Source of the DNA: Phlegmacium glaucopus | Lineage: Eukaryota > Basidiomycota > Agaricomycetes > Agaricales > Cortinariaceae | NCBI GenBank assembly: GCA_015039465.1 | Contig: MU130569.1 | Coordinates: forward strand, 135,922-199,921 | Reading direction: 5' to 3' | Length of the DNA stretch: 64,000 bases | Part shown: one piece after another, positions 8,915 to 20,553 of the stretch | Numbering within the stretch: the first letter of the stretch is position 1 | Layout: the number at the start of each line of letters is the position of its first letter | Translations under genes and position numbers: made by a program | The notes under the pieces: model-generated | Seen by the model: the letters and a program-made list of their open reading frames with translations, nothing else | Databases searched by the model: none | Told to the model about the DNA's origin: nothing

Positions 8915-11801
8915 ATGGCAGGTGGTCCAGGTGGTACAGGAGCTGGTGTCGAGTCAGAATCACTCTTATGGGCAATCATTATGTCTGCGTTCGCGGGTGC
9001 GTTTCCCTCAGTTTCTTTATTGTGCCAGCTGTCTCATTTTTTGTTGACGTTCTTTAGCATTCGGTGGTATCCTGTTCGGGTTCGTCAATCTATATCTGCA
9101 TCGCCTGCTTAAAACGTCTGATTACACTTCTGAGAATAGCTACGATACAGGAACAATTGGAGGAGTCATTGCCATGGGAGATTGGTTGAAGGTATTTGGG
9201 GTGTTCCAACCAGGTCTACCAGACGGTCTCGGCGTAGATGACCACTACCTCCCAACTAACAACAAAAGTCTTGTGGTCAGTTTTGTCCATTCCTAACCCC
9301 CCCACTTACATTTCGACCTGTTTTTAAACAGGTATCTATTCTCTCTGCTGGAACTTTCGTTGGTGCACTTCTCGCGTTCCCAATGGGAGACCGAGTCGGC
9401 CGTAAATGGGGAATTGTAGCGTCATGCGTCATTTTCTGTCTTGGCGTTGGTCTGCAACTCGACACCAGATGGATAACCTTTGTCGTAGGGCGAGTTATTG
9501 CCGGAATTGGCGTGGTACGTACAGGCACTTTGTAAGAGCATGTGTCATTCTCGAACTTTCATCTTTCTTTTCAGGGTCTCGTCTCTTGTCTAGTCCCAAT
9601 GTATCAATCAGAGGTACAAAAAGACAACGTAATCCATACTCATCGAAAGCTGACTGATATAATCATCATAGTGCGCTCCTAAAAACATTCGTGGTCTCAT
9701 TGTCGGACTTTACCAACTCGCGAGTCAGTGGAACTTGTTCTTTTTTTTTGCCTTCATCTTTCTCAAACCCGTCGTCGCCTTCTTTAAAAATAGTTACTGT
9801 TGGTGCTTTACTATCAGCTATCGTGTTGAATGCTACCAAAGAGCGCGGGGATCATTCAGCATGGAGAGTATGTCGATTTTCCATCCCTTTCTTGATCACA
9901 TAATGGCAACAACACAAATACCTTGGGGTTTACAACGCTAACACCATCATTTTTTTTTATCATCCGATAACTGTCAACAAATTTCACTTTATCATTCATC
10001 ATCAATACCGAGCAATGCACTGACAATTTCCTTTCTTTCCTCCAAACAGATTCCTATCGCCGTCCAATTCGCATGGGCCGCTATCCTGAGTGGTGGAATG
10101 GTGCCTATCCTTTTTTTTTTCCCCATAGTTCTCCCAAGCGCTGACATTTCCGATATAAAATTAGATGTGCCTTCCCGAAAGTCCCCGTTACCTCCTCCTC
10201 AAAGGACGTGTTAGCGAAGCGCGTGTATCTCTCGGCAGACTGCTAACGCGTCCTGCTGATTCACCAGAAGTCGAAGCACAAAGACTTGAGATCGCTACTG
10301 CTTTGGAGGACGAACAAAGCCTAGGGTCGTCTACTTATATGGATTGCTTTAGAAATAACGATAATAGGAATGGGTTTAGGACTTGGACTGGGATTTTGTT
10401 GCAAGGGGTTTGTGTTTTTTTCTTTTCTTTTTTCGTTTTTTTTATGAGATGGTTAAATGAATGCTTTTCGATTTCTAGTGGCAACAATTGACGGGTATTA
10501 ATTTCATTTGTGCGTTTGATCTTTTTTTTTCATTTTTCTTTTAATTCTTTCTTTCTGACGTGCTTGACGGTTTTCCTTTGATTCTCAGTCTATTACGGAA
10601 CAGTAAGTTTACCTCCTCAAATCATCACACCACAAATTACCTATAACCTAACATATCATTCCCAGACCTTTTTCCTCCAAGCCGGTATCAAAAACGGTTT
10701 CATCATCCAGTTCGTAAAAAAACCCCTTCCCTCCCCACCTCCTGCAACCAAAAACTTGCAACTCTAACATTTCTCTTCAGAATCATCGCTGATGTAGTAA
10801 ACACCGTAATGACCATCGTCGGCGTACAATTAATCGACCGAGTCGGCCGTCGTCGTCTCCTACTCATCGGCGCCGTCGGGATGTGTGTTTGCGAATTTAT
10901 AGTAGCCATTGTTGGAATTACGGTTGGTCATGTTAAAGCTGATGGTTCTGTCAATATGCCTGCTCAGAAAGTGTTGATTGCGTTTGTGTGCTTGTACGTT
11001 TTCTTTCTTTCCTTCTTTCTTTCTCTCGAAACTTTTTAGTATCTTAATATCTATTTTTTTCCCCGATAGCTATCTTGCTTTCTTCGCTACTTCTTGGGGA
11101 CCTGTTGCATGGGTACTAACTGGAGAAATATTCGCAAGTTCTTCCCTCATCCTGCTCCATTAACCTGCTCATCCCGCCTTTCTCTCTCTCCAAAGCCTCT
11201 CGCCATCCGAGCAAAAGGAATGTCACTAGCCGTAGCAAGCAACTGGTTATGGAACTTTGGTATCGGATACGCAACTCCTTACCTCGTCAATGCAACTACC
11301 ACAGGTGTCAACTCGGTCAAAGCTGCGAACTTGGGTGTTAAAGTGTTTTTCATTTGGGGTGGAACTTGTGTTGGATGTTTCTTCTTCACGTGAGATCTTT
11401 TTTTTTTTTCGTTTCGTTCTTCGTTGTATGTTAAATTGATTCGCAACCCTTTTTCTTGCTTATTATAGGTACTTCTTCGTTCCTGAGACGAAAGGATTGT
11501 CATTGGAACAGATTGATCTTTTGTACCGTGAATCTTCGAGTATGTTTTTTTTCTTCACCTACTCTCTCCTCAATTATTGATGAACCTTGTGTGATTTTTT
11601 TTTACAGTCGTTGGATCAGAAGAATACCGTAAAGAAATGATAGCAAAGAACGAAACGTTCACAAATCACCATCTTCATGAGAAATCCGTACGCCGCCCCA
11701 CCCACTGGGTTTCTTTCCTATATAATAAGATATATCCCTGACCTTTCTTTTTTTTTCACTTCAAGATGCATGAATACGTCGACAAAAATGAAAGCGTATA
11801 A
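8915..11801 (+). CDS. MFS hexose/sugar transporter, about 17 introns
   Basis: Twelve-helix proton-coupled or facilitative sugar carrier of the plasma membrane (sugar porter family of MFS). The ATG at 8915 opens a short Gly-rich N-terminus, then FGGILFG and Y-D-T-G-T-I-G-G across introns 1-2. Further family signatures are GDRVGRKWG after helix 2, PESPRYLL (about 10173), GWQQLTGINF in helix 7, DRVGRRRLL (about 10840), WGPVAWVLTGEIF in helix 10 and VPETKGLSLEQID at the C-terminus. Nearly all introns are 50-100 nt; one (11134-11195) appears to use a GC donor. I end the gene at TAA 11799-11801 by splicing a last GTACGC...TTCAAG intron with a CTGAC branch site; without it translation would stop at 11741. 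No neighbour suggests a catabolic cluster, so the sugar is unknown. Confidence 0.9.
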
Positions 11802-13480
11802 TCAGATAGAAGAGGGAGAGTCCAAGTCGATGGGGGGGGGGGTAGTAGTTGATTTGAAATCGAGAAATCATTTGACAATTAGCAACCAATGTATATTTAT
11901 GGTGCGGGGGGAAAGAATTTGAAATTTTTTGACCCCTGCCTAGAACCCCAATCTTTTTGAATTACAAATTGTATATATTTTCAAGCGTCTGTTTCTTTGT
12001 TTTTTTTTGCAGAAAAAATGAGAGAAGATGAAGAAAAAGGGTAAGGTTCATTGTTCGAGGACGCCTCTTGCCAAAGTTGCCATCTGTCAATTTATCTCCT
12101 TGTGTGTAAATCCGATCTGAAAGGAGCAGGGATGGTTTAATTGGATGACGTCTCTTGCCAAAGAAATGGCGGTTGTACCTTTCGAGGAGACGGTGCAGAG
12201 GAAAGGGCATACGACTTGTATTTGCCATCTGTCAATTTATCTCTGTGTGTAAATCCGATCTGAAAGGAGCAGGGGTGGTTTAACTGGATGACGTCTCTTG
12301 CCAAAGAAATGGCGGTTATACCTTTCGAGGTAGTCCTGTTTTTACCGCGCCCCCAAACCCGTGCTAGAAAATCATTATGTAATCTTTGGACTTTGAATTA
12401 TCGTCGCGTCGAGCTCACGCGACGACAGAGGTCTTTTGCTACTTTTTAGGGTGAAAGTTGTTTTATTTAGCTTAGGCATCATATAAATTAAAATTTGAGG
12501 CTCAGAGGATGTGTGTTTATATGACTTCCTTGTCGGTAGGAAATGAGACCAAAAGTGGTGCACGTGATTTGGAGCTCAACTTGACATGCACCTAAATTTC
12601 GCGAAAGCATCCACATCGCATCAGATACTCCTAACTATATATATAATACATTTAAGGATCCAATAGAAATACTTTCTCTCTAAAAACGGCTGAAAAAATC
12701 CTTCAATTATCGCGTTCAGAGGAGATGAAGATGATTTCGAAGTCGGAAGATTACATAAACATTTTCTAGCACGGGTTTGGGGGCGCGGTAAACAACAGAC
12801 TTCATATATCGTGATCCATAACTCATGTCACATCACATATATCGAAGCTGTCTACGAGAGACTACTTTCGAGGAGACATTGCAGAGGAAGGGTATACGAC
12901 CTTGTATTTGCCATCTGTCAATTTATCTCTGTGTGTAAATCCGATCTGAAAGGGGCAGGGGTGGTTTAATTGGCTACGTACGTCTTACGTATACTAGGAG
13001 GTACATAAAGGTTAGTGGTACAGTAAGAGCCTATAATTTATCCAAGTCCTTGAGTCCTTGACGCTGACACAGGGTATATAAACGACGGAAATTCACGGAA
13101 TATGCGACTTGTACTTGCCATCTGTCAATTTATTGTCAAATACGATCTTACTCGGCGAATCGAATATAGGAGCAGGGTTGGTTTGATTGAATCGCTACAT
13201 CTTACGTATACTGGGAGGTACATAAAAGTTAGTTGTACAGTAGGGCCATAATTTATCGAAGTCCTTGAGTCCTTGACGTTGACACAAGAAGTACAGCTTA
13301 GAATGACTCTTGGATTTATCCAAGTCCTTGGTGTTGACACAGTTGGTATATAAAAAGTTCATGATAAATAAGGGCTGAGCAGGCGTAGGTTGAAGTTGGG
13401 TGAGTACAGGGAATTCGAAAGCAAAAAAACAGAGCGATGAATACACAAAACTAGAGGTACAAGCTAGAACGAAAGTCTGG
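11802..13480. repeat. Cluster of locally repeated sequence units
   Basis: A unit containing CATCTGTCAATTTATCTC, TGTAAATCCGATCTGAAAGG and a GCAGGGGTGGTTTAA segment recurs at about 12081-12150, 12227-12290, 12907-12970 and, more diverged, 13116-13185. A second motif, CCAAGTCCTTGAGTCCTTGAC, recurs near 13040 and 13257, with a partial copy near 13318. The units lie downstream of the transporter and hold no coding frame I trust. They look like an expanding local repeat, perhaps from a degraded element. Confidence 0.65.
12332..12801. mobile_element. Inverted-repeat element, 470 bp, ~50-bp TIRs
   Basis: The left end AGTCCTGTTTTTACCGCGCC and the reverse complement of the right end AGTCTGTTGTTTACCGCGCC begin a ~50-bp inverted repeat that continues through CCCAAACCCGTGCTAGAAAA to TATGTAATCTT. 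It interrupts one copy of the local repeat unit (after CTTTCGAGG). No clear target duplication is visible, so the superfamily is open. Confidence 0.7.
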
Positions 13481-13568
13481 TATTGATGGAGGTGGGTGGG
13501 TATTTTTTATGTGTTGTTGTACATTTTGAGGCATTGGAGTTGCGTGGGGTATTGAGGGGAGATAAGGG

Positions 13569-14416
13569 TCATCTATCAGAAAGGTGTACTATCCAGGAAC
13601 GGTTGGGTCCAGGTTCGGGTGATAAGCCACGAAATATTCTGTGTCTGCCAAGAAGATCCAGACGCTTCTGCCCTGAATGAAATCTATTCGGGTTGCTTTG
13701 TTCCCTGAATCTATCTGATTGCGAAACATTGCAGCCGCCAAGTTTTGACCTTTGATGATCTTGCGGACTTGGATAGCCTTGAAGATATTCTTGAAGTTGT
13801 TGCAGGACTTGGTATACGCTCACAGGACCATAGGATTGAATGTTCACAGGCCACTTAAAGGGTTGAACGACAATGAATACTTGCATGAATGTCACGGGGG
13901 GGTGTACCGCTGAATCGTTCATGTTGGGCATATAATTTAGTGGATATCCTAAATCAAATTCTATGCATCGAGGGGAGCGAGAATCTAACAACGGGCATAA
14001 TTGGGTGCAAATACTAGCAGGACTGGCCAGTGAAGACGGAGGAATGAATGGGGATGGGGAAGAATATCCTAAAGGGGTTATCAAGTGTCAGTTGGTTTCC
14101 GAAAAAGGAGATCAAAAAAAAACATACCACCGCCGTAGGTATAGGTACCAACACTGGCTGCGGTTGACGGTGGTGGGGAAGGGTATAGTGGAGGAGGGAG
14201 GTTCGAAACCCATCCTTGAGGGGAACCGACGATGATGCCGGTTTGAGGGACCCAAGAAGATTTGTGGTCAATGACCGCTTGTAAGGATGGATGCGACGAC
14301 GACGTCGTTTGCAACGTCCCCCAGGTCGATATAGGGGATACGGGAGTGGTGACTCGCATTTGAGGGGTTCCCCATGAGTTGGTCGACTTGTCATCTTTCA
14401 ACGACGGGGTTGTCAT
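13569..14416 (-). CDS. DUF6699-type protein
   Basis: Two-exon gene read on the minus strand from an ATG at 14416. Exon 1 encodes a Ser/Thr/Pro-rich low-complexity N-terminus (about 90 residues) up to a YTYGG stretch. A ~60-nt intron with GTATGT donor and TTTAG acceptor leads into exon 2 (from about 14066). Exon 2 carries the features of the basidiomycete DUF6699 family: a CPLL..R...I.FDLGYP-like strand, a WPVNIQSYGPVSVYQVLQQL core (the family's I.V....GVTV.DVL pattern), and the C-terminal KRLDLLGRHRIFRGLSPEP with a final W-x-V-x-L. Function is unknown in the family. An upstream in-frame ATG at 14437 is possible but less likely. Stop near 13569. Confidence 0.75.
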
Positions 14417-17400
14417 ATCAAAAAACCACAAAAACAAGAAAAGCTAGAGTAGGCGAAGGGAGGGAGGCGGGGAGGCGGGAAGGGCGGGGGGCGGGAATCT
14501 GTTAACCATTCAGGAGAGGGCGGGCGACTCTTATATGGATAGCTTGTTGATAGAAGCAAACAAAGTATAAGCGAGCCCGCCTTTCCATTTTTAGATGATA
14601 ACAGACAATGGCGGAGTCAGATGTCATCTTTTTGAAGCCAAATAAAGGCGGATAGGTTGTACAAAGTGAGTGAATGATGCAAGCGCCTAATAAATTTAGC
14701 ACAAAATCGGAAGCCTCAACTCCATATCTGATGGAAAGGACTGTTGGAAACCCTAGATCGAGCTTAGTACCATCGCACCATCTGATTTTCGGTGATAAAC
14801 AGACCCCAGCTGATTTTTATATATATACTAAGCCACTTACAGATATTCGCACGTAAAGGGATATCTGTCATAGATTGATGCAGGTTCAACCTTTTGAAGT
14901 TCAAACGTGTGAATATAACTTGAAGTAGATAGCTTTGTGGTTCAAATTTATTTTTAATGTTCGTTAAGTGGAGACTTAGACTTACTAGTTTATATATCAT
15001 ATTTAACCATAAGTGGCAACCCTCTTCGATAAGTCTTGTTGACAACGGCGACTGAAAGTTTTGGGAGAAGAGGTAGATCCTGGTAGATCGTTGGTCTATT
15101 ACAAGCTCGCCCTAAAACGTCTTACATCGGTTCTGGCATAATCACGTGCATCAATGCGTTGGTTTTGAAAGATGTCGGAAGTGCTGGCGGGGTTCATTTT
15201 TTAAAATCGATAGTATCATGCGAATAGAAACCTCGTTCTCGTAACGAAGATCTGTCTTTATGGTATGTAGATATCGGGTGTAGTTCTGTTGACCAGTTGA
15301 CCGTGATGGAGCAAGAGGATTGCCGTATTTGTCGATGTTTTTGATTCAACACACCTCGTGATTCCAGATCTTCGCTGTCGCCATCGCCGTGGGCCTCTGT
15401 TTCTCTCAAGCCGAGCTCACTTTTTGGAAAGAATGCTACCAGCCAAGCCCCACAGAATTGCTAGCTGTTTCAGGCTCTCACAGAGCAGTTCTGTTAAAAG
15501 GCAAGGAAGAACTTTCGGCCCCCAGCAGATAAACAGAAGTTGGGAAGATGATCGGACGACAGGAAGAACCCCTTATCTGCTATGGGCTTGAACAAAGTCG
15601 CTCTCAGGCCTACAAGTTACCAACTCCGTCGGCGCTGATAGATTTCCGCCATGGATTTCTCTGAATTCATTCCTATTTTTCCCCTTCCAACCGTTTTTCG
15701 GGTTCGCATTCGGCCCCCTATAAACATTTTCCTTGTATTTGCAAGCTCATGCTTCTCAGCTGCTAGATCTCTTTCGACGGCTACTCTGTCCATCTTCTGT
15801 AATCAGAGCCATCTATCATGATTGACAATCACTTGTTAGAGGCTACTCAGAGATGTTGCAAGAGGGATCTCACCTTCTGACGACAAGCGGGCTTTCAAGT
15901 TCGATTTCAGCTTTGGACTACATATAGTACTTCGGCGCCGCTCTGAGTTCTTTTAGTTTAGTTGTAGGAGTATTTAAATCCTTCCTCCGTTTTAACTAAC
16001 GATTGACAGCTTCGGTTTATCTGCGATCTCGTAAGAGTTGGGTGAGGATGAAAAGTCACGGAAAGCGTTGTCAAAAATTTGCCCAGTAGGGCGCTGTCTA
16101 GTCGCTCATTGTGATGGTTGAGAAAAAAGAGCTTGATCAAATCTGTTCCATCGTAGCCTAAACCCACCACAATTGAATCATGTCTAACACAGTTGGTAAC
16201 ACGCACCACTGCACCTCGGAACCACATTCTCGGAGCTACATTCTCGGCGAGGACTTTTACACGTGTGTGGTGCTCTTCTCTCTCCCGTCTTTTATAAATT
16301 TAATAATAATAAAGGGTTCTTCTATTGAGGATGATCTCTATAAGCCGGAATCGAGAATTCCTATCCCCCCGGCAATACGAGGCTTGCTTTATTCGAACAC
16401 TTCAGGTAAATGTGGGCTCACTGTGTGAACGGTGATCGATGTGACTGATCATTCTCCTCGTACAGAACTAGGAACAGGCCTGGTCGCAAGGATGAATTCC
16501 CGTGGCGTAGGCATGTTACGCCTACGAGCTTTAGGGTTCAAGAGATTGGTATGAAATCTAGAACGCGCTGGAATGGTCGCAAACGTATTCTCAATGCCCA
16601 GTTGGCGACCGGGAAGATGAAGGTAGTATGTATGGCCTATGAATGAAAACCCGAAGTCATAATCAGCGCGGGACGTTCCAGAACAAACCTCAGGCTGACC
16701 GCCTCACACCCCCATGCAGTGTCGTTAGTTTGACTGGTTCCTCCACCTACTGATGAAATATCCCACCATTGTTTACTTATAGGTCAAATCATGTTTGCTG
16801 ATAGAAAGCCAAGAAGTTTGTTTTAGTTGCAACCGCCACGAAGACCTACACATGTTATCTTACTTATTGCCGCGGTGATTTCTATGGTTTGCTGATTGGG
16901 GTGCGAATTAAGGCAAGGATCTTGGTATGCGGCTGCCGCTACGAGGTATCTGGAATACAATATCCCGTCTTTGCATAAGTTGTGGAATGGCGGAGTGGAA
17001 ATGTTCCTGGGCATCTCACATGCGTCAACCCCACCGCATTCTTTTCGAAGTAGAGTGCCTTTGGAAGGCCAAAAGCGCCATGCAGGTGGAGAGCAGATTA
17101 ATCAGTACCAGATCCCAATGGAAGTTCTCGTGGGTGATAATGATGATGATAAGTCGCTATAGGTGCTAGAAAATGGCGGAGCTATTTTCTGTCGTTGCCT
17201 GATCAGTACTAATGACGGGTAATTATGAATGTGAATCATGCGCTAGGGTTGGTGAACGAAAGATTTTGTGAATCGATATGTACACCTTGTGTCTAGATGG
17301 TGTGGTAAGTTGCGTTATTCACTGTCTTAGGATGCGGAACTTGAAGGCTTCGATAAAATTTCGCAATTCACGATCCGCAGAAACGGAATATCGGATGTCC

Positions 17401-18237
17401 TATGCGAAGTTTTAATAAAAATACTACTAGATAACTACAGATATAGAGGACAGAGACTCACATCGTAATCACTGACATGTAGGGATAGTGGCTGAACATG
17501 TTCTGCAATGACATTGTTTCCACTTCAAAACAGCGTTTTCAGTGAAGTTGAACAAAAGTTTGAAACGTTGACAAGATTCCACCAGGTAAGAAAATTTGAC
17601 CACCTTCATAGTTTATGCAAGTATAGGATCCGGTCACTAGAGAATTTGAAGGCGCAAATTGATGCAATAGAGAGTCACGAATGATAAGCCTTACTTGAGA
17701 GCATCAGGAAAACTCCATGCCAGACACTTCCATACCGCCATAAAAAGTGTTGTGACATAAGCACCTGCACATTTCCAGCCCAGCTTTCAACCAGAGGAGC
17801 AGATGGGTGTGGGTTGTAAAGCCAGAGGTTGATACCCTACATACTCATGTCTCCCGCGAGCGTAATGTGACACAAGCCGAAATTCGGCCAATTCGGCAAT
17901 GGCCGCTTTGATTGTGACCATCTAAATTCGACCCAGAAGGCGTGACTGCCGAACACTTTGAAATAATACAGTATTCACTGTTGGCTCGTCGTCTATATGT
18001 TTATTCTGTCCTCTACTTGTCTCTAATGGACTTGCGAATGAAAAATTAAACATGACGAAAGCTATGGCTTGGCTAAGCCGGGGCGCAACCGCACCGACGA
18101 AATACACTTTTCTCCGCCCAATGCTAAAGGCGTAGTAAAGGCATATACCGGGATCCCGTGAGTCCCTTGCATCGGGGGCTGACTATTATTCTCAGGAGCC
18201 GGCGCAAGTGAGAGGGCTTGAGACGGCTCTCATTGTC
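14417..18237. other. No recognised gene
   Basis: About 3.8 kb between the DUF6699 gene and the aldehyde dehydrogenase. Open stretches (15358-15591 +, 15958-16227 -, 16896-17162 +) are short, overlap one another on several frames and have no recognisable domain. I see no inverted repeats or transposon ends. GC-rich G tracts at 14460-14490 lie in the presumed promoter of the DUF6699 gene. Confidence 0.4.
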
Positions 18238-18245
18238 TATAAAAG
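18238..18245 (+). promoter_or_regulatory. TATA box of the aldehyde dehydrogenase gene
   Basis: TATAAAAG lies 35 bp before the ATG at 18280, within a sequence otherwise free of T/A runs. This implies a very short 5' leader. Confidence 0.55.
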
Positions 18246-18279
18246 GCTTGGAGACGTGACTTTATCTTGCTAGCCCACC

Positions 18280-20292
18280 ATGGACTATACCCAACTATCA
18301 CAGATTCCAACCGTATGGTTACCCTTCCATAATTGTCAGTTCCATAACCTCACGATATCTCCTTGACAGATCCTCGATGAGCTACGTACGACCTTTCGTT
18401 CAGGAATCACTAAACCCCTGGCCTGGCGTCGTCACCAGCTCCTGCAGCTTGCTCGCTTCGCGCAGGAAAATGCAGATGATCTTGCAGAATGTTTGCGTCT
18501 AGATCTTGGCCGACCTAAGCAGGAAGCGTTCATGACGGAGATTGGGCCTATTATCGAAAGGTGCCTCATTTGCGTAGAAAAACTGGAGGAATGGGCTAAG
18601 CCGGAGAAACTCGTGGTCACAGACTGGCAAGCAGCTTGGAAGCCCCGGGTTGAGAAGCATCCAAAAGGCGTTGTATTGATCATTGCGTGCGTTCTCCAAT
18701 GCTCCTATTCTCTTTACCCCCCTCCATTTCCCTAACAAGTAGATCCATAAATAGGCCGTGGAATTACCCGATCATTCTTTCCTTGCAACCTTTGTATGGT
18801 GCTATATCTGCCGGTTGCTGTGCTGTCCTTAAGCCATCCGAGATATCAGCAAACGTTTCTTCCTTTCTTGCACGTACTCTCCCTAAATATCTTGACCAAT
18901 CTGCCTATCGTGTCATTCTTGGCGGAGTACCAGAGGCAACCAAGATATTGGAATTAAAGTGTGAGAACCCTCCTCATCGCGCGGTCGAAAGTTGACGGTT
19001 CTTCTCACCGGATCAATTATTCACCAGGGGATCACATCTTCTATACCGGGAATGGACGTGTTGCTCGTATTGTCTCAACGGCTGCTGCTAAACATCTTAC
19101 CCCTCTGACTCTCGAATTGGGTGGAAAATCCCCGGTAATCGTCGACTCTACCGCTGACATCTTTCTCACAGCCAAACGAATCCTTTGGGGAAAGATAAAC
19201 AATGCCGGACAGATCTGCGTCGCACCAGATTATATCCTTGCTCAATCTTCCATCGTTCCATCCCTTATCATAGCATTCAAGGAGCATTATGATGCCTTCT
19301 TCCCGGAAGGCGCTCTGGCTTCTGCTTCGTACAGTCGCATTATTTCGGAAACGCACTTTGCTAGACTGAAGGATATTTTGGGGAGGACGAATGGTAAGAT
19401 TGTGACAGGTGGGAATTGGGAAAATGAGGGTGGTAAACTTGTGTTTGAGCCAACTGTTGTGACCGGCGTAACGGTAGGAGACTCTTTACTTGATGAGTGA
19501 GTCTCACCCTTCGCAGTTATCTCCTATATCCAAATACAGTCTGATATGCATCCAAATTATTCAGGGAGATTTTTGGTCCAGTGCTTCCAATTATTTCCGT
19601 CGAAACACTTGATGATGCCCTTGAACATATCAATCAAAGGTGCGTATTAATCCTCAATCCCTTGGGAGAGAGGGCTTGTGTGACTGATGTTCTTGACAAA
19701 GAGATCATCCTCTCGTTCTCTACGCATTTACAACTTCCGAGGAGAACAAAAGGAAAAGTGAGTAAAAATTTCAAATTCCCTGGTAGAGGGTTCTCTGACC
19801 TGACCGTGTCTTGCAGTTGTAGCCAACACTACCAGTGGCGGGGTATTATTCAATGACACTTTCCAACAGCTTTCAGGTAAACCCTTCTCCCTTGTTCTTC
19901 TCTTTTTCAAATATTTATTAATAATCTTTTCTTTTAGTGGGTGAACTTCCCTTTGGAGGGGTAGGCGAATCAGGATGTAAATTCATTTCTGTTATATCGG
20001 ATTCTCTTCATTTTTTAACGATTTTTAATTCCAATCAAGATGGTCGCCAGGTTCTTAAATATAGTTTCGATAACTTTGTTTATGAACGAGGCATCCTGGA
20101 TATCCCCTACCAGTTCGTCCTATTCTATAAGTTCCATGTGGGCCCCCTAACGTTAATATCTTTCCTTCTGATAGAGCTGAACCGAGCCTCGCTATTCGCT
20201 ATCCACCGTATACGGCGCAATCCCTGATGGAGTTTATGTGTGCTGTCGTAAAGCAAGCAATACCTGATGATGACAAGGAATCTTTGTCATGA
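18280..20292 (+). CDS. Aldehyde dehydrogenase, class-3 (fatty aldehyde) type
   Basis: NAD(P)-dependent oxidation of aldehydes to acids; class-3 enzymes act on medium and long fatty aldehydes and are often membrane-attached. The first exon MDYTQLSQIPT is spliced by a GTATGG..ACAG intron to ILDELRTTFRSG. Then follow IAPWNYP (Rossmann entry, completed across intron 2), AVLKPSE, HIFYTGNGRVARIV (after intron 3), the general-base motif LELGGKSP, the nucleophile in NAGQICVAPDY, EEIFGPVLP (across intron 4) and ELPFGGVGESG. Introns at about 19641-19701 and 19758-19817 and further ones near 19880, 19980 and 20110 complete the frame. The stop is TGA 20290-20292. The catalytic residues are intact. It converges with the DNA ligase-like gene, the two stops being about 260 bp apart. 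Confidence 0.88.
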
Positions 20293-20553
20293 CAATAATC
20301 ATGAATGGTAGATATTGTAAGATTCTACAAGAAGCGCTTTAGGATATGGGAGATTCTAAGATTTGGATATGTACCATCCGCACGGGGATGGTTTCAAGTA
20401 CATATAAATATCATGTTACGTTAAAAAGCCTAAAATCTACCACTGAAAACAACAGGATAGCGAGGATAGCGAGATGATATCAAAAAATAGTGACCAATGG
20501 AGTGTCCTGCAATCTGCACCGATTTATATAAAAACCATATCCTACCAACGTGC

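Noticed and set aside
14195..14215. tRNA B-box-like GGTTCGAAACCC
   Set aside because: It is part of the coding sequence of the DUF6699 gene and has no matching A-box or stems.
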